DNA of 64,000 nucleotides from JBHYDC01 sp051861205 (lineage in GTDB: Bacteria > Pseudomonadota > Alphaproteobacteria > Rhizobiales > Pleomorphomonadaceae), in NCBI GenBank assembly GCA_051861205.1, contig JBHYDC010000005.1:141535-205534 (forward strand), given 5' to 3'. Both the position numbers and the translations under genes were made by a program. The notes under the pieces were generated by a model. That model had not been told where the DNA came from. It worked only from the letters and a program-made list of their open reading frames with translations, and ran no database searches. Shown here one piece after another: positions 53,165 to 62,192 of the stretch. Within the stretch, counting starts at the first letter, position 1. Each line of letters opens with the position of its first letter.

Positions 53165-55663
53165 TCACCCCATGGCCTCCGCGATCAGATCGTCGGCGGC
53201 TTCCCCGAGAAGCGCCTCCTCACCCTCGCCCCGCACCCGCTCGCGGCCGATCTCCAGCATGATCGGTACGGCGAGCGGCGAAATCTGGTCCAGCCTCTTG
53301 TGCACGATCCGGCCGGTGATTCGCGATAGCATGTCGGACAGCCGGGCAAGGTCGAGCAGGCCGGTCGAGGCATCGGCCCAGGTGGCGCGCATCAAAATGT
53401 GGTCGGGCTCGTGAACGCGCAGGACGTCGTAGATCAGGTCGGTTGAGACGGTGAGCTGGCGGCCGCTCTTCTCCTGCCCCGGGTGGTTCTTCTCGACGAG
53501 GCCGGAAATCAGCGCGCAGGCCCGGAAGGTCCGCTTCAGGAGATAGCTTTCGGCCATCCAGGCCTCCAGATCGTCGCCAAGCATATCCGGGTCGAAGAGC
53601 TGCTGCACGGAGGGCTTTTTGCCGGCGAACCGCTGGCTGAGATCCGACAGGGCCCAGACGGCGAGCGCATAGTCGGTTGCGACGAAGCCCAGCGGCCGCG
53701 CGCCCATCCGCTCCAGCCGGCGGGTGAGCAGCATGCCGAGCGTCTGGTGGGCGAGGCGCCCCTCGAAGGGATAGACGACCATGTAGCTGCGCTCGCCGCG
53801 CGGAAAGGTTTCGAGCAGGAGTTGATCGGCGCGCGGAATGACGGACTTAAGCTGCTGGATGCCGAGCCATTCCGAGACTTGAGCGGGCAACTTTGCCCAT
53901 TCGCCGGGATCGGCGAGCATGCGGCGCACGCCGGCCGCAAGGAAGGTGGAAAGCGGGAATTTGCCGCCGGCGTAGACCGGGATCTTTGCGTCGGACTTGT
54001 TGGAGCGGGAGACGATGACCTCGTTCTCGCGAATACCTTCGAAGGCCAAGACTTCTCCGGCGAATAGGAAGGTATCGCCCGGCGCCATGGTCTCGCAGAA
54101 ATACTCCTCGATTTCGCCGAGCACGCGCCCGCCCCGGAGCGGACCGATGCCTTTGGTCTTGCCGCCGAGGCGAACTTTCAGAAGCGGGGCTTCGATGATG
54201 GTGCCGATGTTCAAACGATAGGCTTGGGCAAATCGCGGGTGAGTCAGCCGGAAGCTGCCATCCTGCATGCGCTTGATCTTGGCGTAACGCTCGTAGCTTC
54301 GCAGCGCATAGCCGCCGGTGGCGACGAAATCGACGACCCGGTCGAAGGTGTCGCGGTCAAGCGTGCGGTAGGGATAGGCCGATACGACTTCGGCGTGGAA
54401 ATCGTCCGGGTGGAAGGGGCCTGCGACGGCGCGGCCGAGGACATGCTGGGCGAGCACGTCGAGCGCGCCGTCCCGGATCGGTGGGGTGTCTTGCGCGCCG
54501 AGGTAATTGGCCTCGAGCGCGGCGCGGCACTCCAGCACTTCGAAGCGGTTGGCGGGCACCAGGATGGCTCGGCTCGGCTCATCCATGCGGTGGTTGGCGC
54601 GGCCGATGCGCTGGGCAAGGCGGCTTGCGCCCTTCGGGGCTCCGATGTGGATGACGAGATCGACGTCGCCCCAGTCGATGCCAAGATCGAGCGTGGAGGT
54701 GCACACGACCGCCTGCAACGCCCCCTCCGCCATCGCCGCTTCGACCTTGCGGCGCTGGCCGACGCTGAGCGACCCGTGGTGGAGGGCGATCGGCAGGCTT
54801 TCGTCGTTCACCCGCCAAAGTTCGGCGAACACCATCTCGGCCTGACTGCGCGTGTTGACGAAGAGCAGCGTCATCTTATGCGCGGCGATTTCGGCGAGGA
54901 TGCCGCCGATCGCATAACGGGCGGAGTGGCCGGACCAGGGCACGCGCTCATCGGTATCGAGGATACGGATTTCCGGCTTGGCGCCGCCCTCGACAACCAC
55001 GAGATCGGCGAGTGCGGGGGCCTCGCCAGGGCATTGCGGCACGAGCCAGGCGCGCAGTTGATCCGGCTCCGCGACGGTGGCGGAAAGTCCGACGGTGCGA
55101 ATATCAGGGGCCAGCGAACGCAGCCGGGCGAGACCGAGCGCGAGCAGATCACCGCGCTTGGAGGTGACGAGGGCGTGCAGTTCGTCGAAAACTACGGTTT
55201 TCAGGTCGGAGAAGAAAATCTCCGCGTCGCCGGCGGCGAGCAGAAGGGCGAGCTGCTCCGGTGTCGTCAGAAGAATGTCCGGGGGGCTCAGCTTCTGGCG
55301 CTGACGGCGGGACTGGGACGTATCGCCCGTGCGGGTCTCGACGGACACGGGCAGGCCCATTTCCGCAACGGGCTTTTCCAGATTGCGCTCGATATCGACC
55401 GCAAGCGCCTTCAGGGGCGAGATGTAGAGCGTGTGAATACCGCGCCGGCGCGTGCCTGGCTTCCACGTCGGCCGCGCCGCCAAGTCGATCAGCGAAGGCA
55501 AGAAACCTGCAAGCGTCTTGCCGGCGCCCGTGGGGGCGATCAGCAGCGTCGAGCGGCCCGCCTGCGCCTGATCGATCAGCGACCGCTGGTGGGACCGCAG
55601 GCTCCAACCACGGGCGTCGAACCAAGCGGCAAAGCGGGGTGGGAGCGCGGAAGGGTTCGACAC
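53165..55663 (-). CDS. Ligase-associated DEAD/DEAH-box helicase (Lhr-type)
   Basis: An 832-residue superfamily 2 helicase. Motif I is LLIAPTGAGKTLAGFLPSLIDLA, motif II DELHALVTSKRGD, motif III VGLSATVAEP, then VNTRSQAEMVFAELW and the C-terminal helicase motif RLAQRIGRANHRMDEPSR, followed by a ~400-residue Lhr-specific region. It belongs to the ligase-associated DNA damage response helicases. The start is GTG 55663 (VSNPSALPPRFAAWF), after AGGA; the in-frame ATG 55726 adds 21 residues that do not look like the family N-terminus. Forms a two-gene unit with pdeM. Confidence 0.93.
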   Translation of the reverse strand: MSNPSALPPRFAAWFDARGWSLRSHQRSLIDQAQAGRSTLLIAPTGAGKTLAGFLPSLIDLAARPTWKPGTRRRGIHTLYISPLKALAVDIERNLEKPVAEMGLPVSVETRTGDTSQSRRQRQKLSPPDILLTTPEQLALLLAAGDAEIFFSDLKTVVFDELHALVTSKRGDLLALGLARLRSLAPDIRTVGLSATVAEPDQLRAWLVPQCPGEAPALADLVVVEGGAKPEIRILDTDERVPWSGHSARYAIGGILAEIAAHKMTLLFVNTRSQAEMVFAELWRVNDESLPIALHHGSLSVGQRRKVEAAMAEGALQAVVCTSTLDLGIDWGDVDLVIHIGAPKGASRLAQRIGRANHRMDEPSRAILVPANRFEVLECRAALEANYLGAQDTPPIRDGALDVLAQHVLGRAVAGPFHPDDFHAEVVSAYPYRTLDRDTFDRVVDFVATGGYALRSYERYAKIKRMQDGSFRLTHPRFAQAYRLNIGTIIEAPLLKVRLGGKTKGIGPLRGGRVLGEIEEYFCETMAPGDTFLFAGEVLAFEGIRENEVIVSRSNKSDAKIPVYAGGKFPLSTFLAAGVRRMLADPGEWAKLPAQVSEWLGIQQLKSVIPRADQLLLETFPRGERSYMVVYPFEGRLAHQTLGMLLTRRLERMGARPLGFVATDYALAVWALSDLSQRFAGKKPSVQQLFDPDMLGDDLEAWMAESYLLKRTFRACALISGLVEKNHPGQEKSGRQLTVSTDLIYDVLRVHEPDHILMRATWADASTGLLDLARLSDMLSRITGRIVHKRLDQISPLAVPIMLEIGRERVRGEGEEALLGEAADDLIAEAMG

Positions 55664-55766
55664 GGAGGTCCTATGGAGGATCAGGGCGTTTGCCCGGAGA
55701 CGAGAAACACCGAGCCATTTCCTCACGACCGTGGACCATAACAGCTCTATACGTCAATTTATGCAA

Positions 55767-55796
55767 TTGACAGCATATTTTGTTTCTCTTTAGTTT
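55767..55796 (+). promoter_or_regulatory. Candidate promoter of the PIG-L/GT25 pair
   Basis: TTGACA (55767-55772) stands 18 bases before TAGTTT (55791-55796) in a very AT-rich stretch (55740-55836) unlike the surrounding DNA. The consensus -35 element is exact; the -10 is weak. The downstream gene starts at 55837. Confidence 0.4.
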
Positions 55797-55836
55797 ATCG
55801 TGAATTATTGCTCATTTTGCTTAGATCGCATTTTTT

Positions 55837-56616
55837 ATGACGTTTTCCGACGACCAAACTCTGCCGGATGCGCTGAGGGCATACGGCCTCGTTATCGTCT
55901 CGCCGCACCACGACGATGCCTGTTTTTCAATCGGAGCAATACTCGCCGCCGTTGGCGAAGGCGTTCTCATCAACGTTTTCACCCAAAGCAGTTATCTCGC
56001 GCAAAGGCCGGCGGGTCTGTACTCAAAGCTTTCGATCGACGACGTCGTGGCGATCAGGACGGCCGAGGACGAAGCCTTTGCGGCACGGTGTGGATTGGTT
56101 CGCCAAGCGCTGGGGTGCCGGGAACCGGCTCTTCACGGCCGCAGACCCAACGATTTGACCGGCCTTGACCAGGATATCGCGGAGGCGTCGCGGCCGCTAC
56201 TGAGCGCGCTCGCCGAGCCGTCTTCAACTCCGGGACGGCGCTTCTTGCTCGTGCCGCTCGCGGCCGGGCGGCACGTCAATCATCTGGCCGTACACGCCAT
56301 AGTTGTTCGCGCTCTGGACGATTTATCCCAGCGGTTCCGCATCGGTTTCTACGAGGATCTGCCTTATGCACATAATCCGATCGAGCGCCGCTGGGGCCTG
56401 GCGAAGCTTGCACGCTTGCCGGCCGGACGCAGCTATCGCCGGTATACTTTCACCCCGCCATGGGCGGGAAAGCGCGACCTGATCGAGTGTTACCCGACCC
56501 AGCTTAGGCGCGCGCCGGGGCGGCTGAAATTTCGGCTGGCGGCCTTGTGGCCGCTGCCGCCTCACGAAGCGATCTGGATACGGCCGGATGATCTGCGATC
56601 CGAGGCCGCCCGATGA
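55837..56616 (+). CDS. PIG-L family deacetylase
   Basis: A 259-residue zinc-dependent N-deacetylase of the PIG-L/LmbE family. The metal motif is VSPHHDDACFSIG (His24, His25, Asp26, Asp27; family pattern PHxDD), and the later histidine ligand is in GRHVNHLAVHAI. Relatives deacetylate GlcNAc-linked lipids, mycothiol precursors or antibiotics; the substrate here is unknown. Its stop overlaps the glycosyltransferase 25 start by four bases, so the two enzymes likely act on one surface glycan (inference). Confidence 0.88.
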   Translation: MTFSDDQTLPDALRAYGLVIVSPHHDDACFSIGAILAAVGEGVLINVFTQSSYLAQRPAGLYSKLSIDDVVAIRTAEDEAFAARCGLVRQALGCREPALHGRRPNDLTGLDQDIAEASRPLLSALAEPSSTPGRRFLLVPLAAGRHVNHLAVHAIVVRALDDLSQRFRIGFYEDLPYAHNPIERRWGLAKLARLPAGRSYRRYTFTPPWAGKRDLIECYPTQLRRAPGRLKFRLAALWPLPPHEAIWIRPDDLRSEAAR

Positions 56617-57392
56617 GCGATATCCAGCGCTATGCCTGCTACGTCATCAACCTCGATCGCACGCCGGAGCGTCTCGGCCGGATATCCGATCAATTGAAAG
56701 CGGTCGGCGTCGCCTTCGAGCGGTTTTCAGCCGTCGACGGCCGCACCCTCGATCTCGACCGAAGCCCGGATTTCGACCGGCGCGGATATGAACGCGCGCA
56801 TGGCAAAACCGTGACGGCCGGAGAGGTCGGCTGCTTTCTCAGCCATGTCGGCGTCATGAAGCAGTTTCTGACTAGCAGGGCGGAATTTTGCTTGGTGTTG
56901 GAGGATGATGCGCTGGTCGGGCCTGACTTGCCACTGGTGATGAATGAATTGATTGCCCATCGGACGCGCTGGGACGTGGCGTTCCTCTACGGCAACCATT
57001 CGGGATTGCCCGTGAAAACGGAGCGGCTTGGCGAAGTGGGGGCGCTCGTCGGCTTCTTCGGGCGGCAAACAGGGACGGTTGCCTATATCGTGAACCGGAA
57101 AGCCGCGACCGTTTATGCAAACCGGCTGCTGCCGATGCGGCTGCCGATCGACCATTCCTTCGACCGGGCGTGGCGGCTCGATATCCGGATTCGCGGTGTC
57201 GCACCGTTTCCGGTGAAAACGGGCGGGTTTTCATCGGACATCGGCCGAACGGGGCGCAAATTCGTCTGGTACCGGCGGATCAGCACTTTGCTCACGCGAA
57301 CGCGCGCGGAGAGCAACCGCGCATTTCATTACCTATTTCGCGATCGGATCTGGCTGGAAGCCGCGCGACACCGGATCACGCGCAAGGGATAG
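56613..57392 (+). CDS. Glycosyltransferase family 25 (LPS-type)
   Basis: A 259-residue GT25 protein beginning YACYVINLDRTPERLGRISDQLKAVGVAFERFSAVDG, the family signature. The EFCLVLEDDALVG motif contains the acidic metal-binding residues, and TAGEVGCFLSHVGVMKQF is the typical acceptor-side helix. GT25 enzymes add galactose or related sugars to lipooligosaccharide core or to proteins. The ATG overlaps the PIG-L stop (ATGA). It ends at a strong hairpin. Confidence 0.92.
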   Translation: MSDIQRYACYVINLDRTPERLGRISDQLKAVGVAFERFSAVDGRTLDLDRSPDFDRRGYERAHGKTVTAGEVGCFLSHVGVMKQFLTSRAEFCLVLEDDALVGPDLPLVMNELIAHRTRWDVAFLYGNHSGLPVKTERLGEVGALVGFFGRQTGTVAYIVNRKAATVYANRLLPMRLPIDHSFDRAWRLDIRIRGVAPFPVKTGGFSSDIGRTGRKFVWYRRISTLLTRTRAESNRAFHYLFRDRIWLEAARHRITRKG

Positions 57393-57419
57393 ATCCGGGC
57401 GAACGCGCCACCCGGATCT
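57391..57419. terminator. Hairpin between GT25 and aqpZ
   Basis: AGATCCGGG (57391-57399) pairs exactly with CCCGGATCT (57411-57419) around 11 bases. It overlaps the GT25 stop codon and lies between two convergent genes. No T-run follows, so it may be an attenuated bidirectional terminator. Confidence 0.6.
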
Positions 57420-57432
57420 ATGGTCTACCAGC

Positions 57433-58122
57433 TCAGGTTTTCGACAAAAGACCCGTGCGCGACAAGAGACCGGCCAGAACGCCGCCGACGATCGGGGCGG
57501 CGATGTAGAGCCAGACTTGCGAGATGGCGGTGCCGCCGACAAGGATCGCCGGGCCGATCGTGCGGGCGGGGTTGAGCGAGTTGCCCGACACCGGGATGAA
57601 GGCGAAGTGGAGAACGGCGAGGGTGAGGCCGATGACCAGCCCGTCGAGAGGCGTTACATGGCGGGTATTGGTAACGCCGAGGATCACCGTCACGAACACG
57701 AAGGTGGCGACTACTTCGACGATCAGCGCCGAGGTCATGGAATATCCCGCAACCGGATCCCAGCCGTTCTGCCCAAGGCCGGCGTTGGTGATGTCGTATC
57801 CGCCGGCCTTGCCGGAGGCGATCACGAAGATAACCGCCGAAGCGACGAGCGCGCCGAGCACCTGCGCGACGATATAGGGGATCACGTCGCCAGCCGGAAA
57901 GCGGCCCGCTACGAAGGCGCCGAGCGTGACGGCAGGGTTGAGATGGGCGCCGGAGATGGGGCCTACGGCATAGGCGGCCGCTGTGACCGCGAGGCCGAAG
58001 GAAAGGCCGATCCCGATCTGGCCGAGCGGCAAGGCGCCACCAAATCCGCCCGTCACGACGGAGCCGACGCCGATGAAGAGGAGAATGAACGTTCCAACGA
58101 ATTCCGCGGCAAATTTCTTCAT
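57433..58122 (-). CDS. aqpZ: Aquaporin Z
   Basis: A 229-residue MIP-family channel with six membrane helices and the two half-helix pore motifs AHLNPAVTLGAF and NSLNPARTIGPAI. The arginine following the second motif and the phenylalanine-histidine pairing fit the narrow water-selective filter rather than glycerol facilitators. I start at ATG 58122 (MKKFAAEFVGTFILLF), the normal family N-terminus; an in-frame ATG four codons upstream is possible. It balances water flow across the inner membrane. Confidence 0.94.
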   Translation of the reverse strand: MKKFAAEFVGTFILLFIGVGSVVTGGFGGALPLGQIGIGLSFGLAVTAAAYAVGPISGAHLNPAVTLGAFVAGRFPAGDVIPYIVAQVLGALVASAVIFVIASGKAGGYDITNAGLGQNGWDPVAGYSMTSALIVEVVATFVFVTVILGVTNTRHVTPLDGLVIGLTLAVLHFAFIPVSGNSLNPARTIGPAILVGGTAISQVWLYIAAPIVGGVLAGLLSRTGLLSKT

Positions 58123-58243
58123 GCAAGCACCCAATCACAATCAATTGCGCCTCTTTGCAGGGCGCATGTCGTTGACGTCGAGCACAGTGTTTAACGAAGA
58201 ATGTAGCCGTTGTCTGCGAGGGGACCAGGGCGCATTTGGTTAT

Positions 58244-59155
58244 TCACACATCATCCATAGCGCTCATGACAATGAGGAACCCATCCACCGGGCGGCCGCG
58301 ATCCAGCCTTAGAGCCGCGCTGTCCCGCCGCAGCGTCCTCAGATGCGCATCGGCGGCAAGACGATCGATGTAGCCGGGGCCATGGGCATAACGCAGACTA
58401 TCGCGCAGGATCAGCGCGTCGCCCTCGCCCGCTTCAACGGAGAAGGCGAAGATCCCGCCAGGGTTCAGGCGGCGGGCGACGGCCTGGAACACATCGGCCA
58501 AATCGCCGACGTAGACGAACACGTCGGCCGCCACGATGAGATCGAAGCGCCCCTTTGCCGCGTGCAGATGGGCGAGGACGTCGCCGATGGCGAGGTGGTC
58601 GTAGACGCCCTTCACCCTCGCCTGTTCGAGCATGCCGGGGGAAAGATCGACGCCTTCGAGATAGCCGGTGCGGTCGCGGATCACCTGCCCCATCAACCCG
58701 GTTCCGCAGCCCAGATCCAGAGCGCGCGGAAAGCCGCCCGGCCGCAAGGCGAACACCGCGTCGGCGAGTTGCCAGGGCGTTTGATAATCGAGGGTATCGA
58801 CGAGGGCGCTCTCGAAGCGGTCGGCGTAATCGTCGAACAGATCGCGGACATAAGCCTCGGGCGGCGACGATGGCATAGGCGCAAGCCCCAGCGCCGCCAA
58901 CCGCAGCGGCGCGCCGAACACGCCGGCTGGATCCAGGCCGGCGATGCGCGTGAGAATGGCCGACGCCGCTTCTATCTCGCCCAGCGCTGCGCGGGCGTCC
59001 GCCAAGCCGGACAGGGCGGCAAGCCAATCGGGGACAAGTTCGAGCGTCTGGTTGAATAGATCGACCGCAGCGCCATGGTCACACTCGGCGGCATAGCCGC
59101 GCGCATATTCAAAGCGGCGGTCCGCCAGAAGATTGCCCGATGAGAAAGACGGCAT
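58244..59155 (-). CDS. TPR-containing class I SAM-dependent methyltransferase
   Basis: A 303-residue protein. The first ~80 residues form one or two tetratricopeptide-like helical pairs (HGAAVDLFNQTLELVPDWLAALSGLADARAALGEIEAA), and the rest is a Rossmann-like methyltransferase with motif I ALDLGCGTGLMGQVIRD and motif post I YLEGVDLSPGMLEQAR. The family includes trans-aconitate or protein/small-molecule methyltransferases; the substrate is unknown. It lies 27 bases upstream of nothing co-directional except terB on the same strand, which precedes it by 27 bases and may be co-transcribed. Confidence 0.9.
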   Translation of the reverse strand: MPSFSSGNLLADRRFEYARGYAAECDHGAAVDLFNQTLELVPDWLAALSGLADARAALGEIEAASAILTRIAGLDPAGVFGAPLRLAALGLAPMPSSPPEAYVRDLFDDYADRFESALVDTLDYQTPWQLADAVFALRPGGFPRALDLGCGTGLMGQVIRDRTGYLEGVDLSPGMLEQARVKGVYDHLAIGDVLAHLHAAKGRFDLIVAADVFVYVGDLADVFQAVARRLNPGGIFAFSVEAGEGDALILRDSLRYAHGPGYIDRLAADAHLRTLRRDSAALRLDRGRPVDGFLIVMSAMDDV

Positions 59156-59182
59156 GGCGCCTCGCGAGCGGCCTGGCGGCGA

Positions 59183-59596
59183 TCAACCCGCGCGGCGATA
59201 GCGGACGCGGGCCGAATGTTCGACAGCGGCGACGGCGAGCTTGGGGATCTCGAAACGGTCTTCCAACATCTGAAGGAACACGAGTTCCTCCTGCTCGACC
59301 GCCAGATCGACAGCCGCCAGTTCGACAGCGAGCGCGTAGGCGGTCTCGTGCAGACGGGGCGGAATGGCGTCGGCGATCAGGTCGAGAATCTCGTCGAGAC
59401 CGTTTTCGGTGCCGAGATGGGCGACGCAGATTTCCACGACGCGCGGCAGCGAACCGTCGAAACGGGAGAACACGGGCAGCGTGTCCACGAGACGGCCGAG
59501 TTTTTCCATTTCCGGATCAGTCATGGCATGGTCGGCAGCGGCGGTGGTCACCATGACCCAGATCAGCGCTTCCTCGACGGTCAGCTTGGCGGCCAT
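59183..59596 (-). CDS. TerB-family tellurite resistance-like protein
   Basis: A 137-residue all-helical protein, MAAKLTVEEALIWVMVTTAAADHAMTDPEMEKLGRLVDTLPVF..., matching the TerB pattern, with the helical acidic segment DHAMTDPEMEKLG and DLAVEQEELVFLQMLEDRFEI. Single TerB proteins without the ter operon are common and their role is not settled. The start is ATG 59596, since the 46 upstream in-frame codons read like translated spacer. No other ter genes are near. Confidence 0.85.
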   Translation of the reverse strand: MAAKLTVEEALIWVMVTTAAADHAMTDPEMEKLGRLVDTLPVFSRFDGSLPRVVEICVAHLGTENGLDEILDLIADAIPPRLHETAYALAVELAAVDLAVEQEELVFLQMLEDRFEIPKLAVAAVEHSARVRYRRAG

Positions 59597-59788
59597 ATCA
59601 ATCTCGATTCTGAAATTCGGACGGCTTTCATTTAGGATCCTAAGGCATGGATCACAAGCGCGGCCTTGGCCGATCGGGGGTGGAAGTAGCGCGCGATGGG
59701 TGAGCGAAGCACGATTGACGGCGCGGCTTGCCATTTCTAGTGTCCGCCCGCCCGCTTGGCGCGGGTTTCTCCGCTTTTCGAGGTTCTA

Positions 59789-61456
59789 ATGGTTTCGTCC
59801 GCCGATCTTGCCACCCTTTCCGATCCCGCGCTTCTTGCAGCGGCCGGCCGTTCCAAGGCCTGGCCCTTCGAGGAAGCAAAAAAGATCGTCGACCGGGTGG
59901 AAAAACGCGGCGACAAGACGAGGCCCGTGATCTTCGAAACCGGATACGGCCCCTCGGGCCTGCCGCATATCGGCACATTCGGAGAGGTATCGCGCACCAC
60001 GATGGTGCGCCACGCCTTCCGCGTGCTCACCGAGGACAAGATCCCGACACGGCTGATCTGCTTTTCCGACGATATGGACGGCATGCGCAAGGTGCCGGAC
60101 AATGTGCCGAACCAGGACATGCTGCGCACCCATCTCGGCAAGCCGCTGACGCGGGTGCCGAATCCGTTCGATAACGAGCATCCGAGCTTCGGCCACCACA
60201 ACAACGCGATGTTGCGGCGGTTTCTCGACACCTTCGGCTTCGATTACGAGTTCATGTCGGCCACCGACGTCTATGCGGCCGGCACGCTGGACGCAATGCT
60301 GCTCAAGATGCTCGCCGCCTATGACGACGTCATGGCGATCATGCTGCCGACGCTACGCGAGGAACGGCGCAAGACCTACGCGCCCTTCCTGCCGGTACAC
60401 CCGAAGACGGGCGTGGTGATGCAGGTTCCTCTCGATGGCCGCAATGTTGCCGCCGGTACGATCCTCTGGACCGATCCGGCAACGGGCGAAGACTTCGAGA
60501 CCCCCGTGACGGGCGGCCATGCCAAAGCACAGTGGAAGCCGGATTGGGCCCTGCGCTGGGCGGCGCTGGGTGTCGATTATGAAATGAGCGGCAAGGACCA
60601 CATCGACAATGTGAAAACGTCGTCGAAGATCTGCCGCGTTCTCGGCGCCCCGCCGCCGGAGGGCTTCAATTACGAGCTGTTCCTGGATGAAAACGGCGAG
60701 AAAATCTCCAAATCCAAGGGCAACGGCCTGACGATCGACGAATGGCTGACCTATGCGTCGCCCGACAGCCTATCGCTCTACATGTTCCAGAAGCCGAAAA
60801 CCGCGAAGAAGCTGTTCTTCGACGTGATCCCGCGCGCCGTGGACGAGTATTTCACCTTCCTTGAGAAGTATCCCGAGCAGGATGCTGATACCAAGGTGGC
60901 CAATCCCGTCTGGCATATCCATTCGGGTCTGCCGCCGGTCACGCCGGTGCCGGTGTCCTTCACGATGCTGCTGAACCTCGTTTCGGCGAGCCACGCACAT
61001 ACCAAGGGCGCGCTGTGGGGATACATCACGCGCGGCCTGCCGGGCGTGACGCCGAAAAGCCATCCCAAGCTCGACGAACTGGCGGGCTATGCCATCCGCT
61101 ACTACGAAGACCGGGTGAAGCCGACCAAGGTGTTCCGGGCGCCCGACGAGACCGAGCGCGCGGCCCTCGGCGCACTCAAGGATGCGCTGGCGGCGCTCGA
61201 TCCGGCTTCAACCAGCGAGACGATCCAGGATACGGTACTGGCAGTCGCGCGCAAGTTCGAGCGCTACCTCGACCATGCCAAACGCAGCCCGGACGGCGGG
61301 CCGGGTGTGTCGCTGGAGTGGTTCGCGGCGCTCTATCAGATCTTGCTCGGCCAGGAAAAAGGCCCGCGATTCGGCTCCTTCGTTGCGCTTTACGGGCTGA
61401 AAGAGACGATGGCCATGATCGACGACGCGCTGGCCGGCCGGCTCGGGTCGGCCTGA
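59789..61456 (+). CDS. lysK: Lysyl-tRNA synthetase, class I
   Basis: Charges tRNA-Lys with lysine. The 555-residue enzyme is of the archaeal-like class I type used by alphaproteobacteria. The HIGH-type motif is GLPHIGTFGE (His60), and the KMSKS-type motif is EKISKSKGNG (Lys305). The start is ATG 59789, following GAGG; an in-frame ATG at 59756 would add 11 residues from spacer. It is convergent with the thermonuclease-like gene, only four bases apart. Confidence 0.97.
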   Translation: MVSSADLATLSDPALLAAAGRSKAWPFEEAKKIVDRVEKRGDKTRPVIFETGYGPSGLPHIGTFGEVSRTTMVRHAFRVLTEDKIPTRLICFSDDMDGMRKVPDNVPNQDMLRTHLGKPLTRVPNPFDNEHPSFGHHNNAMLRRFLDTFGFDYEFMSATDVYAAGTLDAMLLKMLAAYDDVMAIMLPTLREERRKTYAPFLPVHPKTGVVMQVPLDGRNVAAGTILWTDPATGEDFETPVTGGHAKAQWKPDWALRWAALGVDYEMSGKDHIDNVKTSSKICRVLGAPPPEGFNYELFLDENGEKISKSKGNGLTIDEWLTYASPDSLSLYMFQKPKTAKKLFFDVIPRAVDEYFTFLEKYPEQDADTKVANPVWHIHSGLPPVTPVPVSFTMLLNLVSASHAHTKGALWGYITRGLPGVTPKSHPKLDELAGYAIRYYEDRVKPTKVFRAPDETERAALGALKDALAALDPASTSETIQDTVLAVARKFERYLDHAKRSPDGGPGVSLEWFAALYQILLGQEKGPRFGSFVALYGLKETMAMIDDALAGRLGSA

Positions 61457-61460
61457 CCGG

Positions 61461-62192
61461 TCAACCTGCGACAATGCCGGACGGAGCCGCGCCATGGCGA
61501 CCCCGTTTGGCGTCCTTGGCGCCCTCGGCGCGGGCGGCAAGCGCCGGATCGGCGCCCTCGGCCGGATCGGCCCAGCCCATCTCCACCAGCCATTCCGAAA
61601 GGTCCTGGCGGCCCACCCGGCACCGGGTCACCGACTCGGCCTCTCGGGGCGCTCCGCCGTCGCATTCAACCGCGCGGGGGCCGATCAGCCGTGCGAGTTC
61701 CGCGCGCGCCTTGGCGCCGCAGCGCCAAACCGTGCCTTTTTCATCGGTGCAGGTGTCGTCCACGCCGGGTGCGGCGATCCCCGCGAGGCGGATCACGACC
61801 TCCCGCTTGTCCTGCACGGCGCCGAAGCTGCCTCCATCGATAACCTTGACGCGGCGATAGATGACGCCGCGATCGACGTTGCCGAGTTCAATGACGCCAG
61901 CGGGCGGCGTGGGGTCTATTCTGACAAGGGGGCTGGTCAGCGCCGGGCTCGGCGTCACGCCCATGGGCGTCACTTCCCGGACCGCGCTTGATTCCAATTC
62001 GGGAACGGAAGGGGCGGCTGAGGTTTCGGCTGCGGCTTCAGCGCCTTCGGGCTTACCCCGATTGAGCCCGGAGCCGAACTTGTAATCGAGCGCGGCCAGC
62101 GCACCGATCGTCAGCATCGGGCCGAGCAGGATCGGCATCGCCCATGTCGCGACGAACCCGCGTCGTTTCCTTGGGCTTACTGGCTTGCCCAT
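61461..62192 (-). CDS. Thermonuclease (SNase-like) domain protein, probably altered active site
   Basis: A 243-residue protein with one N-terminal membrane anchor (WAMPILLGPMLTIGALAALDY, about 17-37), an Ala/Pro/Glu-rich linker, and an SNase-like beta barrel from about 110. IRLAGIAAPGVDDTC corresponds to the nuclease RLxGIDTPE motif: the arginine is there but the catalytic glutamate is replaced by glycine (PG instead of PE). CRVGRQDLSEWLVEMGWA holds the second arginine. Nuclease activity is therefore doubtful. It overlaps the S24-like regulator gene by 16 bases. Confidence 0.75.
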   Translation of the reverse strand: MGKPVSPRKRRGFVATWAMPILLGPMLTIGALAALDYKFGSGLNRGKPEGAEAAAETSAAPSVPELESSAVREVTPMGVTPSPALTSPLVRIDPTPPAGVIELGNVDRGVIYRRVKVIDGGSFGAVQDKREVVIRLAGIAAPGVDDTCTDEKGTVWRCGAKARAELARLIGPRAVECDGGAPREAESVTRCRVGRQDLSEWLVEMGWADPAEGADPALAARAEGAKDAKRGRHGAAPSGIVAG

